The notes below the pieces were generated by a model that made no database searches, was not told the origin of the DNA, and worked only from the letters and a program-made list of their open reading frames with translations. 64,000 bases of DNA from Vibrio splendidus. GTDB taxonomy: Bacteria; Pseudomonadota; Gammaproteobacteria; Enterobacterales; Vibrionaceae. The stretch's first letter is position 1; each line of letters starts with the position of its first letter. The DNA is taken from contig NZ_CP031056.1 of NCBI RefSeq assembly GCF_003345295.1, positions 620,001 through 684,000 of the forward strand, read 5' to 3'. The translations under genes and the position numbers were made by a program. This document shows, piece after piece, positions 24,306 to 32,294 of the stretch.

Positions 24306-26162
24306 ATGTCGCAGCTACCGTCAGATCAAAAGGCTTCACAGCAAGTGCCTTCTCTATCTCAAATCAATGTATTTCCGGTTAAGTCAGTGGGCGGGATTGC
24401 GCTCTCTTCTGCTTGGGTCGAAAAACAAGGCCTTACTTTCGACAGACGCTTTATGTTGGCGTTGGCTGATGGCTCAATGGTGACGGCACGTAAGTTCCCT
24501 AAAATGGTTAAGGTATCTTCTAGCTTGCAACCAGATGGTTTGATCTTCACTTATGAAGGTAAAGAAACGCTGCGCCTAAAGTATGCTAGCTTCAAGATGC
24601 AAGAAGCACCAGCAACGGTGTGGAAAGACAGCTTCACGGCATACACGACATGTGATGAAGCCGATGATTGGTTCAGTGATGTGTTGGGCGTGCGCGTTGA
24701 GCTACTGTTTTCTGGCGAGCAATCGAATCGTGTTCGTGAAAAGCTCGGTCATAATGTGAGCTTTGCCGACGGTTACCCAATGTTAGTGATCAGCCAAGCC
24801 TCTCTTGATGAACTCAATCGCCGCAGCCCTGAAACCCATTCAATGGATCAGTTCCGCACCAACTTTGTTGTTTCCAACACAGAACCTTTTGCTGAAGATA
24901 GCTGGAAGCGTATCCGTATCGGCGAGGTTGAGTTCGAATCGGTGAAGCCTTGTGAGCGTTGTATCCTAACTACGGTTGATGTTGAGCGTGGCGAATTTAG
25001 ATCAACAAAAGAGCCGCTTAATACCTTCTCTACATTCCGAGCCAATGAGCGCGGTGGTGTTTTCTTTGGTCAGAATCTTGTGGCCAAAAATGAAGGTTTA
25101 GTCAAAGCCGGTGATGTCGTTGAAGTACTCGAAACCAAAGAGAAAGAGCACTATGAAGACACTTGGGTTGAGTCGTTACATTTAACCTGTGTTGAACGTG
25201 AAGAGATCGCTCGTGACTTTACAACTTTTTGGTTAGAACCTGCGAAAGAGAACCACTCACTACCAAGTTACCAGCCTGGGCAACATCTGCCGATTGAGAT
25301 GGTGATTGATGGCGAGACGATTTCGCGTCGTTACACGTTATCTTCTAGCCCATCACGAGCGGGTCGTTTGGCGATTTCAGTGAAGCGAGTGGATGATGGT
25401 CAAATATCTAACTGGCTCAATGATCATTTCCAAGTGGGCGATACTCTAGTCGCTCAAAACCCAGATGGTGCGTTCTACTTAGAAGCAAACCCAACCCATC
25501 CGTTACTGCTTTTGTCTGCAGGCAGCGGTATTACCCCAATGTTGTCGATGCTTCGCTACTTAGCCGACCATGGTCAAATCGATGATGTGGTTTTCTATCA
25601 TCAATGCAGTAGCGAAGAGGATATTCCTTATCAAGCTGAGATTGATAAGATTGCCAACGAACATAAAGGGTTACGAGTGATTTATTCGTTAAGCCAACCA
25701 ACTAAAGAATGGGATGGTTTATCTGGTCGTTTGAGCGTGTCACATATTGCTAAAATTGAAGCACTACACAAGCGTCAAGCGTTTGTGTGTGGCCCTGATG
25801 GCTTTATGGATAATGCAAAGAAACTACTGATTCAAATGGGGCTTAATCCTCAGCATTACCACCAAGAAGCATTTGGCGTGGCTCAATCAACTGAAGAAAC
25901 AGTGAAGCAACTGCAGTTGAGTGTTAATGGTTACTTGTTCGAAGGTAATAACCAATCCACTTTGCTAGAGCAAGCGGAGTCCGCGGGGGTATCTATTGCT
26001 TCAAGTTGTCGTGCGGGTTTCTGTGGAGCGTGTAAAGTGACCCTTGAGTCAGGGCAAGTTCATCAACCTGATGTCCCTGCATTGCAAGAGCATGAACGCA
26101 ATATGGGTCAGATACTGGCGTGTTGCAGTGTGCCTCAAACTGATATCGAAGTTGTTGATTAA
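24306..26162 (+). CDS. MOSC-domain / ferredoxin-reductase / 2Fe-2S hybrid protein
   Basis: A 618-residue three-part redox protein. Residues about 15-285 are a YcbX-like MOSC N-terminal barrel plus MOSC domain, with the cysteine motif PCERCILTTVD near 220. Residues about 295-530 are an FAD- and NAD(P)-binding reductase, with RRYTLSSSPS, LLSAGSGITPML and FVCGPDGFMD. Residues about 535-618 are a plant-type ferredoxin with Cys568, Cys573, Cys576 and Cys606/607. E. coli YcbX has only MOSC plus ferredoxin. Here the NADH-oxidising module is built in, resembling Hcr-type reductase. A likely role is molybdenum-dependent reduction of N-hydroxylated compounds. It is a single gene ending at a convergent terminator. 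Confidence 0.88.
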   Translation: MSQLPSDQKASQQVPSLSQINVFPVKSVGGIALSSAWVEKQGLTFDRRFMLALADGSMVTARKFPKMVKVSSSLQPDGLIFTYEGKETLRLKYASFKMQEAPATVWKDSFTAYTTCDEADDWFSDVLGVRVELLFSGEQSNRVREKLGHNVSFADGYPMLVISQASLDELNRRSPETHSMDQFRTNFVVSNTEPFAEDSWKRIRIGEVEFESVKPCERCILTTVDVERGEFRSTKEPLNTFSTFRANERGGVFFGQNLVAKNEGLVKAGDVVEVLETKEKEHYEDTWVESLHLTCVEREEIARDFTTFWLEPAKENHSLPSYQPGQHLPIEMVIDGETISRRYTLSSSPSRAGRLAISVKRVDDGQISNWLNDHFQVGDTLVAQNPDGAFYLEANPTHPLLLLSAGSGITPMLSMLRYLADHGQIDDVVFYHQCSSEEDIPYQAEIDKIANEHKGLRVIYSLSQPTKEWDGLSGRLSVSHIAKIEALHKRQAFVCGPDGFMDNAKKLLIQMGLNPQHYHQEAFGVAQSTEETVKQLQLSVNGYLFEGNNQSTLLEQAESAGVSIASSCRAGFCGACKVTLESGQVHQPDVPALQEHERNMGQILACCSVPQTDIEVVD

Positions 26163-26199
26163 TAGCTCGCTAGATCATAAAGAAAAATGCATTAAATAG

Positions 26200-26238
26200 A
26201 AAAGGCCGGAAGTTCGTGAATGAGCTTCCGGCCTTTTT
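26200..26238. terminator. Bidirectional terminator between the MOSC hybrid gene and nadE
   Basis: AAAAGGCCGGAAG (26200-26212) pairs with CTTCCGGCCTTTT (26225-26237). It is symmetrical for both strands. Confidence 0.92.
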
Positions 26239-26261
26239 GATTCTGAGATTAACTCAAAAAA

Positions 26262-27092
26262 TTAATCGTAAATCGTTGGGATAGGCTGACGCTTGTGCTG
26301 TGTTGCTTTGTAGATGCTTACTAAGCGATCTGATACGTCTTGAGAAACGGCTTTGCCTTCAAGGAAATCATCGATTTGATCGTAAGAAAGATTCAATGCT
26401 GCTTCATCGGCTTTCTGAGGGTCAAGCTCTTCTAGATCAGCGGTTGGTACTTTCTTAACAAGTTGCTCTGGAGCGCCTAGCGTTGCTGCAAGCTCACGAA
26501 CTTGGCGTTTGTTCAAACCAAACAAAGGTGCTAAATCACATGCGCCGTCACCGTGCTTGGTGTAGAAGCCTGTAATGTTTTCCGCTGAGTGGTCAGTACC
26601 GATGACGAGGCCGCCAACGTAACCTGCGATCTCGTATTGCGCGATCATACGAGCACGTGCTTTTACATTCCCTTTCACAAAGTCGATTTTTGCAGAATCT
26701 GTTGGTAGCAATCCCGTGCCTTCTAGAGCTACGTGAGATGCTGCGTGGAGCCCATCAACACCGGCTTTAATGTTTACAGAAACGGATTGAGAAGGCTGAA
26801 TGAAAGACAGAGCAAGCTGTGCTTCATCTTCATCTTTTTGCTCACCATAAGGCAGGCGAACGGCGATGAATTGGTAGTTGTCGCTACCAGCGCTTTCATT
26901 CAGGCTATTAACTGCCATTTGTGCTAAACGGCCACAGGTCGTTGAGTCTACACCGCCACTGATACCAAGGATCAGAGACTTGCAGCCTGACTGCTGAAGT
27001 TTAGTTTTGATAAAGTCCACACGGCGAGTCACTTCGAAGTGAGGGTCAATTGAAGGTAGTACGCGCATTTCGTCACGAATTAACTGTTCCAT
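26262..27092 (-). CDS. nadE: Ammonia-dependent NAD synthetase
   Basis: Last step of NAD synthesis, amidating nicotinate adenine dinucleotide with ammonia and ATP. It has 276 residues, the length of the E. coli-type NH3-dependent enzyme, without a glutaminase domain. The PP-loop SGGVDS lies at 45-50. GTDHSAENITGFYTKHGDGACDLAPLFGLNK carries the expected substrate and ATP contacts. It is divergent from a nadD-like adenylyltransferase gene 110 bases away, so the two last steps of NAD synthesis lie side by side. Confidence 0.96.
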   Translation of the reverse strand: MEQLIRDEMRVLPSIDPHFEVTRRVDFIKTKLQQSGCKSLILGISGGVDSTTCGRLAQMAVNSLNESAGSDNYQFIAVRLPYGEQKDEDEAQLALSFIQPSQSVSVNIKAGVDGLHAASHVALEGTGLLPTDSAKIDFVKGNVKARARMIAQYEIAGYVGGLVIGTDHSAENITGFYTKHGDGACDLAPLFGLNKRQVRELAATLGAPEQLVKKVPTADLEELDPQKADEAALNLSYDQIDDFLEGKAVSQDVSDRLVSIYKATQHKRQPIPTIYD

Positions 27093-27201
27093 TCGTATTC
27101 CTTTCCTGCAAGCAAATTAAAAATCTAGTGTTATCATACCTAAATCATCCGATTTAAAAACCTCTTTGCACAAGCTTAGAAAGAGAAGGCAGTAATAAAT
27201 A

Positions 27202-27723
27202 ATGGAAAAAATAGCTATTTTCGGTAGTGCGTTTAATCCGCCGAGCTTAGGGCACAAAAGTGTGATTGATTCGTTGGCTCACTTTGACAGAATTCTACTT
27301 GTTCCAAGTATTGCCCATGCTTGGGGAAAAGAGATGCTAGACTTTGATACGAGATGTCAGTTAGTTAACGCATTTATTAGCGATCTTTCACTGGATCAAG
27401 TTGAGCTTTCTTTGATCGAAAAAAGTTTATTTACTCCAGGTGAAAGCGTGACGACTTACGCGGTGCTCAGTGAACTTCAGAAGTTACATAGTGACGCCGA
27501 ACTGACGTTTGTTATTGGCCCTGATAATTTCTTCAAATTCTCATCTTTCTATAAATCCGATGAGATAACAGAGCGCTGGTCTGTGATGGCTTGCCCTGAA
27601 AAAGTGAAGATTCGTAGCACCGATATCCGTCTTGCTTTGCAAAATGGGAGCAATGTGGCGAAATTGAGTACAAAGTCAGTTACAAAGATATTGCAAGATA
27701 GTGGACTGTATACAATAATGTAG
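27202..27723 (+). CDS. NadD-like nicotinate/nicotinamide mononucleotide adenylyltransferase
   Basis: A 173-residue nucleotidyltransferase of the NadD/NMNAT superfamily. GSAFNPPSLGHKSV at 8-21 holds the phosphate-binding GxFxPxHxGH-type motif, in variant form with Leu17-Gly-His18-type ending. IGPDNFFKF and IRSTDIRLAL (the ISSTxxR box) complete the site. It is shorter and more divergent than housekeeping NadD (about 215 residues), so it may be a second adenylyltransferase, for instance for nicotinamide mononucleotide salvage. It is divergent from nadE, which supports a role in NAD metabolism. Confidence 0.8.
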   Translation: MEKIAIFGSAFNPPSLGHKSVIDSLAHFDRILLVPSIAHAWGKEMLDFDTRCQLVNAFISDLSLDQVELSLIEKSLFTPGESVTTYAVLSELQKLHSDAELTFVIGPDNFFKFSSFYKSDEITERWSVMACPEKVKIRSTDIRLALQNGSNVAKLSTKSVTKILQDSGLYTIM

Positions 27724-27745
27724 ATTCACTAATTTAAGAGGTCTG

Positions 27746-28237
27746 ATGACTATGCTAAAGCGCGCGATACCAGCGACGATGATCATCGCAGCATGCAGTA
27801 TGCCTGCTCAAGCTGATTGTGATTTCTTTAGCTTAGATTCGATAATGCTGACTTCTGATGATGAAAACAGCTGCTTAGACTTCTCTTCGAGTATTGAGTC
27901 TTTTGGTCAACGTATGATGGAGCTCAGTGGATTAAGCGAAGATGAACCTGAATCAACGGCAGACTATTGGTCTGATTGGGTTATTCAGAGCAAAGATGCG
28001 CCTCTATTAACTCAAAGCCTTGAATCTAACTACGTTGGATTAGGTATGTGGTTCCCAGAAGATCTCGAAGATGATCAGTATGATATGTCGACAGAAGAGT
28101 GGTTGATGAATCATGGCCTTCAATTGAGCATTGGCTTTGGTGATAAAGTAGAAGGGCAACCGCGCATGCGATTTGATTACCGTTGGCATGACTCACGAGA
28201 CGCTGATCTCATGATGCAGGTTGAATTACCGTTCTAG
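27746..28237 (+). CDS. Small acidic periplasmic protein of unknown function
   Basis: A 163-residue protein that I do not recognise. A signal peptide covers about residues 1-23 (LKRAIPATMIIAACSMPAQA, cleavage before DCDFF). The mature part is strongly acidic (EDEPES, EDLEDDQYD). It has two early cysteines that could form a disulfide, and ends in alternating strands with MMQVELPF, an outer-membrane-like terminal phenylalanine. It is too short for a normal barrel. It starts 22 bases after the nadD-like gene with AAGAGG upstream, so the two may be cotranscribed, and it ends at a bidirectional terminator. Confidence 0.75.
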   Translation: MTMLKRAIPATMIIAACSMPAQADCDFFSLDSIMLTSDDENSCLDFSSSIESFGQRMMELSGLSEDEPESTADYWSDWVIQSKDAPLLTQSLESNYVGLGMWFPEDLEDDQYDMSTEEWLMNHGLQLSIGFGDKVEGQPRMRFDYRWHDSRDADLMMQVELPF

Positions 28238-28267
28238 ACCGTTAGGTTATTAATTGACGCTAAGAAT

Positions 28268-28304
28268 TAAAAAAGCCGCAAAAACTGAGTTTTTGCGGCC
28301 TTTT
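28268..28304. terminator. Bidirectional terminator
   Basis: GCCGCAAAAACT (28275-28286)/AGTTTTTGCGGC (28288-28299), flanked by an A run and a T run, between convergent genes. Confidence 0.88.
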
Positions 28305-28350
28305 AGTATCTGGTTTGTTGCTTTCATATTAGCTATAACTTGTCGCTAAG

Positions 28351-28977
28351 CTATAAATCTTCACCAAAAACAAGCATGCATAGCTGTTCAAACTCTTCTT
28401 CTTTGCCTGAGAACAAATCATCAATCACAAGTGCACGTTTCTGACCCGACTGCATACGTTTCTTTGCCTCGCGCATTACCATCACCAAGGTGTGTTCTTG
28501 CGGTAGGTTCGAGTCATCGATATTCCACTGGTTGAATCGCTGAGACAAAGCACTTTCGCAAAGCAGTGGCTTAAATGCCAACACTTCTTGCTTGAGAACA
28601 GAAAGCATATCTTTAAACGCTTGCTCCGTATTATTGGCATTTGAAGCGCGAGCTTTGGTTAGATCCAACTTTTCCAGTAACGCAGAAGAGAGGTTGGTTT
28701 GCGTGATGTATCCTGCTTGTCTCGGGAATGAGTCGGTCAAACGAACTGAGAAATCGACACGATTAACCTGGGTGTTTGGAAAGTAGGTCAGTGATGTTAG
28801 GCAGTCATATGGAATCCATACACTCTGGCCTGGCTCGACGGCATACTCTTGTTTACCCAGCTTTATCAAAACCAAGCCACTTTGAACCGATACAAGGCTA
28901 TGTTTAAGTACTTTCTTGCGAGGTGTAATCACCAAGTGTGAAAAGTAAGCCGATGTATATTCAATAGCGAAGTTCAT
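28351..28977 (-). CDS. AraC-like cupin-domain protein with a degenerate or absent HTH
   Basis: A 208-residue protein. The first half resembles the cupin-type ligand-binding domain of AraC-family regulators (VSVQSGLVLIKLGKQEYAVEPGQSVWIPYDCLTSLTYFPNTQ). The second half is helical but I do not see the two canonical AraC helix-turn-helix motifs. It is also about 60-80 residues too short for a standard AraC protein. It may be a specialised regulator or an effector-binding relic. It is a single gene, divergent from the acyltransferase gene 175 bases away. Confidence 0.6.
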   Translation of the reverse strand: MNFAIEYTSAYFSHLVITPRKKVLKHSLVSVQSGLVLIKLGKQEYAVEPGQSVWIPYDCLTSLTYFPNTQVNRVDFSVRLTDSFPRQAGYITQTNLSSALLEKLDLTKARASNANNTEQAFKDMLSVLKQEVLAFKPLLCESALSQRFNQWNIDDSNLPQEHTLVMVMREAKKRMQSGQKRALVIDDLFSGKEEEFEQLCMLVFGEDL

Positions 28978-29152
28978 AGATAGTACCTTAATTTTGGGGC
29001 GTCAAGATTACCGTTAATTTTAAAGAATGCCAACAATAACAGGGTATTTTCAATCTTTCTGGTCTGACCTTGTCAAAAGTATGGACTCTGTAGCTGCGAG
29101 AAGTCAAAACAACGCGTAGAATGAGCCAGATTTTTATTATTTGAATTAAAAA

Positions 29153-30259
29153 ATGACCTCTCCGACCGATCCATATGTTGATATTCGTCCTTATGGCGAT
29201 GATGAAATTCCAGCGGCACTAAACCGTCTTATTAATGATGAAGAATTTATCAGTGCGATTCTGCACTATCGTTTTTCAAACCATGCGTCTTGGTTTAAAG
29301 CATTAATGAGCCCGATCTTGCGCGTTTACTTGAAAATGAAATGGAGCAAGCTGACCAGCGTTGAATCCATTCAGATTGAAGTTAAGAAATACTTGCGAGA
29401 TACATTAGCGAAAACCACCAATGGTGTGACATACACAGGTGTAGAGTCTCTTGATGCTAACCAAGCTTACCTGTTTATTTCAAATCACCGTGATATTGCT
29501 ATGGATCCAGCATTAGTTAATTACGCATTGCATCACAACAATCATCAAACTTGCCGAATTGCAATTGGTGACAACTTGTTGAAGAAACCATGTGCGACTG
29601 AACTGATGCGCCTTAATAAGAGCTTTATTGTAAAGCGTTCTTTGAAAGGGCCGCGTGAGATGATGAAAGCACTAGGGCAGTTGTCTTCGTACATCAAGCA
29701 TTCTTTGGAAACGGGCAATTCTATCTGGATCGCTCAAAAAGAAGGCCGTGCAAAAGACGGCAATGATTTTACTGAGCCAGCAATCTTGAAAATGTTCCAC
29801 GTTGAAGGTCGTAAGCAAAAAATCGCATTCCCTGAATACGTGAAGTCGTTGAAGATCGTTCCTGTGTCTATTTCTTACGAAAACGATCCATGTGACATCG
29901 CGAAAGCGATCGAGCTTTTTGAAAAAGACGTAAACGGCAGTTACGAAAAGGGTGAATTTGAAGATATCGAAAGTATCATTCAAGGTATCATCGGCAATAA
30001 AGGACGTGTTCATGTTGGTTTCGGTCAGGTTATCGACCAAGATTTTGATACGCCTGAAGCGCTTGCTCAAGAGATCGACCGCCAGATCCACGACAACTAC
30101 AAACTGTTTCCAGTAAACTTGCTGGCAGCGGAAAAAGAAGACGAGTCGATTACAGCAGCGGTTAAGCAGGAGTTTGAAGATAAACTATCTGGCTTGCCAC
30201 AAGGTGCTCGTCAGTACTTAATCGACAGCTATGCGAATCCAGTGAAGAACATTGGTTAA
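29153..30259 (+). CDS. 1-acyl-glycerol-3-phosphate acyltransferase-family protein
   Basis: A 368-residue PlsC-type acyltransferase. The catalytic box is FISNHRDIAMDPAL (109-122), a variant of NHx4D with the aspartate one residue later. The acceptor region WIAQKEGRAKDGND (the EGxR block) and a later KIVPVSISYEND segment also fit. There is no strong transmembrane helix, and the N-terminal 90 residues are an extra domain absent from PlsC. It probably transfers acyl chains to a lipid precursor at the inner membrane, but its exact substrate is unknown. It is a single gene with its own terminator. Confidence 0.82.
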   Translation: MTSPTDPYVDIRPYGDDEIPAALNRLINDEEFISAILHYRFSNHASWFKALMSPILRVYLKMKWSKLTSVESIQIEVKKYLRDTLAKTTNGVTYTGVESLDANQAYLFISNHRDIAMDPALVNYALHHNNHQTCRIAIGDNLLKKPCATELMRLNKSFIVKRSLKGPREMMKALGQLSSYIKHSLETGNSIWIAQKEGRAKDGNDFTEPAILKMFHVEGRKQKIAFPEYVKSLKIVPVSISYENDPCDIAKAIELFEKDVNGSYEKGEFEDIESIIQGIIGNKGRVHVGFGQVIDQDFDTPEALAQEIDRQIHDNYKLFPVNLLAAEKEDESITAAVKQEFEDKLSGLPQGARQYLIDSYANPVKNIG

Positions 30260-30305
30260 CGAGCGTTAGTTAGCTTGTTAGCTGAGTAGTAACTTGATTG
30301 AATTG

Positions 30306-30331
30306 AAAAAGGAGCCTTGGGCTCCTTTTTT
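30306..30331 (+). terminator. Terminator of the acyltransferase gene
   Basis: AAAAAGGAGCC and GGCTCCTTTTTT enclose a TTG-type loop, with a T run at the end. Confidence 0.9.
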
Positions 30332-30360
30332 GTTTCTGAATTACTACTTGCTGCTGCATT

Positions 30361-30416
30361 AGAGTTTTAGAGCAATAGAGCAATAGAGCAATAGAGCAAT
30401 AGAGCATTAGAGCTTT
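30361..30416. repeat. 8-bp tandem repeat (AGAGCAAT)
   Basis: Seven 8-base units: AGAGTTTT, four perfect AGAGCAAT, AGAGCATT and AGAGCTTT. It is intergenic, nine bases from the 3' end of the repeat-protein gene. A candidate variable-number locus. Confidence 0.92.
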
Positions 30417-30424
30417 AGGCTAAA

Positions 30425-31024
30425 TTAGCGAGCGACAGCGCCACCGAGCTCTAGGCTGGTCGGCCACGTGGTAATCGTGTTACCACCGAGGTAGATATTA
30501 CCTTTGACTGTCATGGTGTCAGGAAATGTTGTAATCCCAGAACCGCCTATATATAAATCGCCATCAATCACTATCCCGTTTGGTAGCTCTGTCAAAGGCG
30601 TACGAATCACGCTCAGGTCGCCTTTCACTCTAAAGCCATTGGGTAGCCTCTGGAGGGGAGTATCCGTGAGGTTAATAAATCCGCCCACTCTCACACCTCG
30701 TGGCCAACTGGTAATTTGACTACCAATCAAGTCGGCATAGCCTTTTATCTTCACTCCCGAGGGAACCCGCGTGAGTTGGCTGTTACCGCCTTTAAGACTT
30801 CCGTTTACTTCCAACCCTTTGGGTAGGCGGGTAATCGCAGTGTTCTCAATATTGAGGTTGCCATCAACGATTAACCCTGTTGGCAGTGATGTGTATGGCT
30901 TATTTCGTAAATATAAGTTTCCGTAATTATCCAGATGGTTCAATATTTGATACTGATCGAGTGGTTCAGCAGTCACATTTGTTATGGTTAAGGAACCAAT
31001 AATAAGTGCAATTATTCGGAGCAT
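30425..31024 (-). CDS. Secreted protein of 20-residue leucine-rich/beta-solenoid-like repeats
   Basis: A 199-residue protein with a signal peptide (about 1-19). The rest is built of exact 20-residue repeats of the form LPxGLxVxGxLxIxxTxITx. Seven full copies can be read, starting at SLPTGLIVDGNL, RLPKGLEVNGSL, RVPSGVKIKGYA, SWPRGVRVGGFI, RLPNGFRVKGDL, ELPNGIVIDGDL and TFPDTMTVKGNI. A partial eighth, TWPTSLELGG, follows. The regular period implies an elongated solenoid in the periplasm or outside the cell. Its function is unknown. It ends next to an 8-bp DNA repeat. It is divergent from the DUF1496 gene 101 bases away. Confidence 0.82.
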   Translation of the reverse strand: MLRIIALIIGSLTITNVTAEPLDQYQILNHLDNYGNLYLRNKPYTSLPTGLIVDGNLNIENTAITRLPKGLEVNGSLKGGNSQLTRVPSGVKIKGYADLIGSQITSWPRGVRVGGFINLTDTPLQRLPNGFRVKGDLSVIRTPLTELPNGIVIDGDLYIGGSGITTFPDTMTVKGNIYLGGNTITTWPTSLELGGAVAR

Positions 31025-31125
31025 AACAAGCTTCTTATTACGATAGACGTTAACACTATAAAGAAAAAATTATTCTCGCATAGTGTTTTACTCATTTGTT
31101 GGTAGGTAGAAAGGAATAAGAGACA

Positions 31126-31425
31126 ATGAAAGGTAAATTTTCGGTTCGAATAAAGCATCAAATTCTAAAATGCGTTGTGATTCTGACCTCTGCGTTTTGT
31201 TCAATATCAGTAAGTGCTAATAAAATAATATCAACGCCTGCAAAAACGGCAGTGGTTGTCACTCAGAGTACTTCACAGCAACGAGTTTGTTATTACAATG
31301 ATAAGGCATATAGTGTTGGTGCTATCGTTGAGGTCTCCGGTGTTGTGATTAAATGTGCGGCTGAAAATGACTTTGAGACCAATGGTGCTCTAGGTTGGGT
31401 TGAAATAATAAAAAAAGACGAGTAA
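31126..31425 (+). CDS. DUF1496-family small secreted protein
   Basis: A 99-residue protein. A signal peptide occupies about residues 1-31 (long basic start, VVILTSAFCSISVSA). The C-terminal half carries the DUF1496 pattern RVCYYNDKAYSVGAIVEVSGVVIKC, with two cysteines likely disulfide-bonded, and LGWVEI. The family is common in vibrios and has no known function. The stop codon lies inside the terminator hairpin shared with the convergent DUF406 gene. Confidence 0.85.
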   Translation: MKGKFSVRIKHQILKCVVILTSAFCSISVSANKIISTPAKTAVVVTQSTSQQRVCYYNDKAYSVGAIVEVSGVVIKCAAENDFETNGALGWVEIIKKDE

Positions 31426-31446
31426 TAAACTCGTCTTTTAATTTTA
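31411..31446. terminator. Bidirectional terminator overlapping a stop codon
   Basis: AAAAGACGAGT (31413-31423) pairs with ACTCGTCTTTT (31429-31439). The TAA of the DUF1496 gene is at the stem-loop boundary. Confidence 0.85.
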
Positions 31447-31464
31447 TGAGTGTAAGTGCTTATA

Positions 31465-31764
31465 TTAACGCGCTAGAGAGCGAGTCTTAAGTTCGAAAAT
31501 AATTTTCTCAGCGCTTACTTCAAATTTAAAGCGTGCGTGCAATTCTGTGCTGTCTTCAGTCATCTCTGATGCTTCAAATTCAACATTGCTAGACACTTGC
31601 TTTGCTAACTCAACGTACTTAGCTAATTCAGTTTCAATAAGGGCTTTAGAGTTGCCGTAAACCGTTACCTCAGCAACCTCGTCGCCTTCTTTAATGATGA
31701 AGCCAATTTCACCTGCGCAACCGCAAGCCTCACATACATCGTTGTTACCAATATCTTGGCTCAT
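31465..31764 (-). CDS. DUF406 (YfcZ/YiiS)-family protein
   Basis: A 99-residue cytoplasmic protein from the ATG at 31764, chosen because AGAGGATT lies nine bases upstream. An in-frame start at 31806 has no such site. It shows the YfcZ/YiiS pattern: a cysteine cluster near the N terminus (CEACGCAGEIGFII), a central helix, and a closing FKFEVSAEKIIFELKTR. The function of the family is unknown. Confidence 0.85.
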   Translation of the reverse strand: MSQDIGNNDVCEACGCAGEIGFIIKEGDEVAEVTVYGNSKALIETELAKYVELAKQVSSNVEFEASEMTEDSTELHARFKFEVSAEKIIFELKTRSLAR

Positions 31765-32294
31765 AAATAATCCTCTTACAAAGTCTGAGGTTATTCTAAC
31801 GAGCAATTAGAACTGTATCTACAAAAATTAAAACCTTTGAACTAATTTATACTGGTATGCTATGTTGTTTGTTAAGGTGTTTAATGAATATCTACATTCG
31901 CGCCGATAAATATGTATGTGATTTACCTCACGTTTTGTTGAAAAGGAATGTTATTAATTTGTCAGAATATCATTCACTTAGTTGCGTCAGGAATGATTTT
32001 ATAAGACTATCTATCGCTTGATAGGTATTTATACAATGAATTTTTCGTTGGGTATTTCATATTCTAAGTCGTTATTTAAAATTATCGACTTAGGATTGTA
32101 AGGTGATTTTCGAAGAATAATTAGACAAAGTGTCCAAAGAGACATCACTGTAAAATTGTTCGTACATAGTATTTGTGTGCATTTAGTTCTAAATACTTGC
32201 GAAAAAACATCTTGCTCACATAATGCTGATAACGATTTTCATTCTGACTTCATTTGATTGAGTTAGATGGATTTACAAAGAGAAGAGCCTGAAT
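31765..32294. other. 530-base AT-rich gap upstream of luxT
   Basis: This gap separates the minus-strand DUF406 gene from the plus-strand luxT-like gene. It holds one plausible small ORF (31884-32021) and otherwise long AT-rich sequence with no recognised terminator or operator. It is long enough to hold several regulatory sites for luxT. Confidence 0.5.
31884..32021 (+). CDS. Candidate 45-residue small protein
   Basis: ATG at 31884 with TTAAGGTG ideally spaced upstream. The peptide begins MNIYIRADKYVCDLPHVLLK and ends RLSIA. It has no signal peptide or membrane segment, and I do not recognise it. The good ribosome-binding site is the only support. It could be a chance ORF in AT-rich DNA. Confidence 0.3.
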   Translation: MNIYIRADKYVCDLPHVLLKRNVINLSEYHSLSCVRNDFIRLSIA

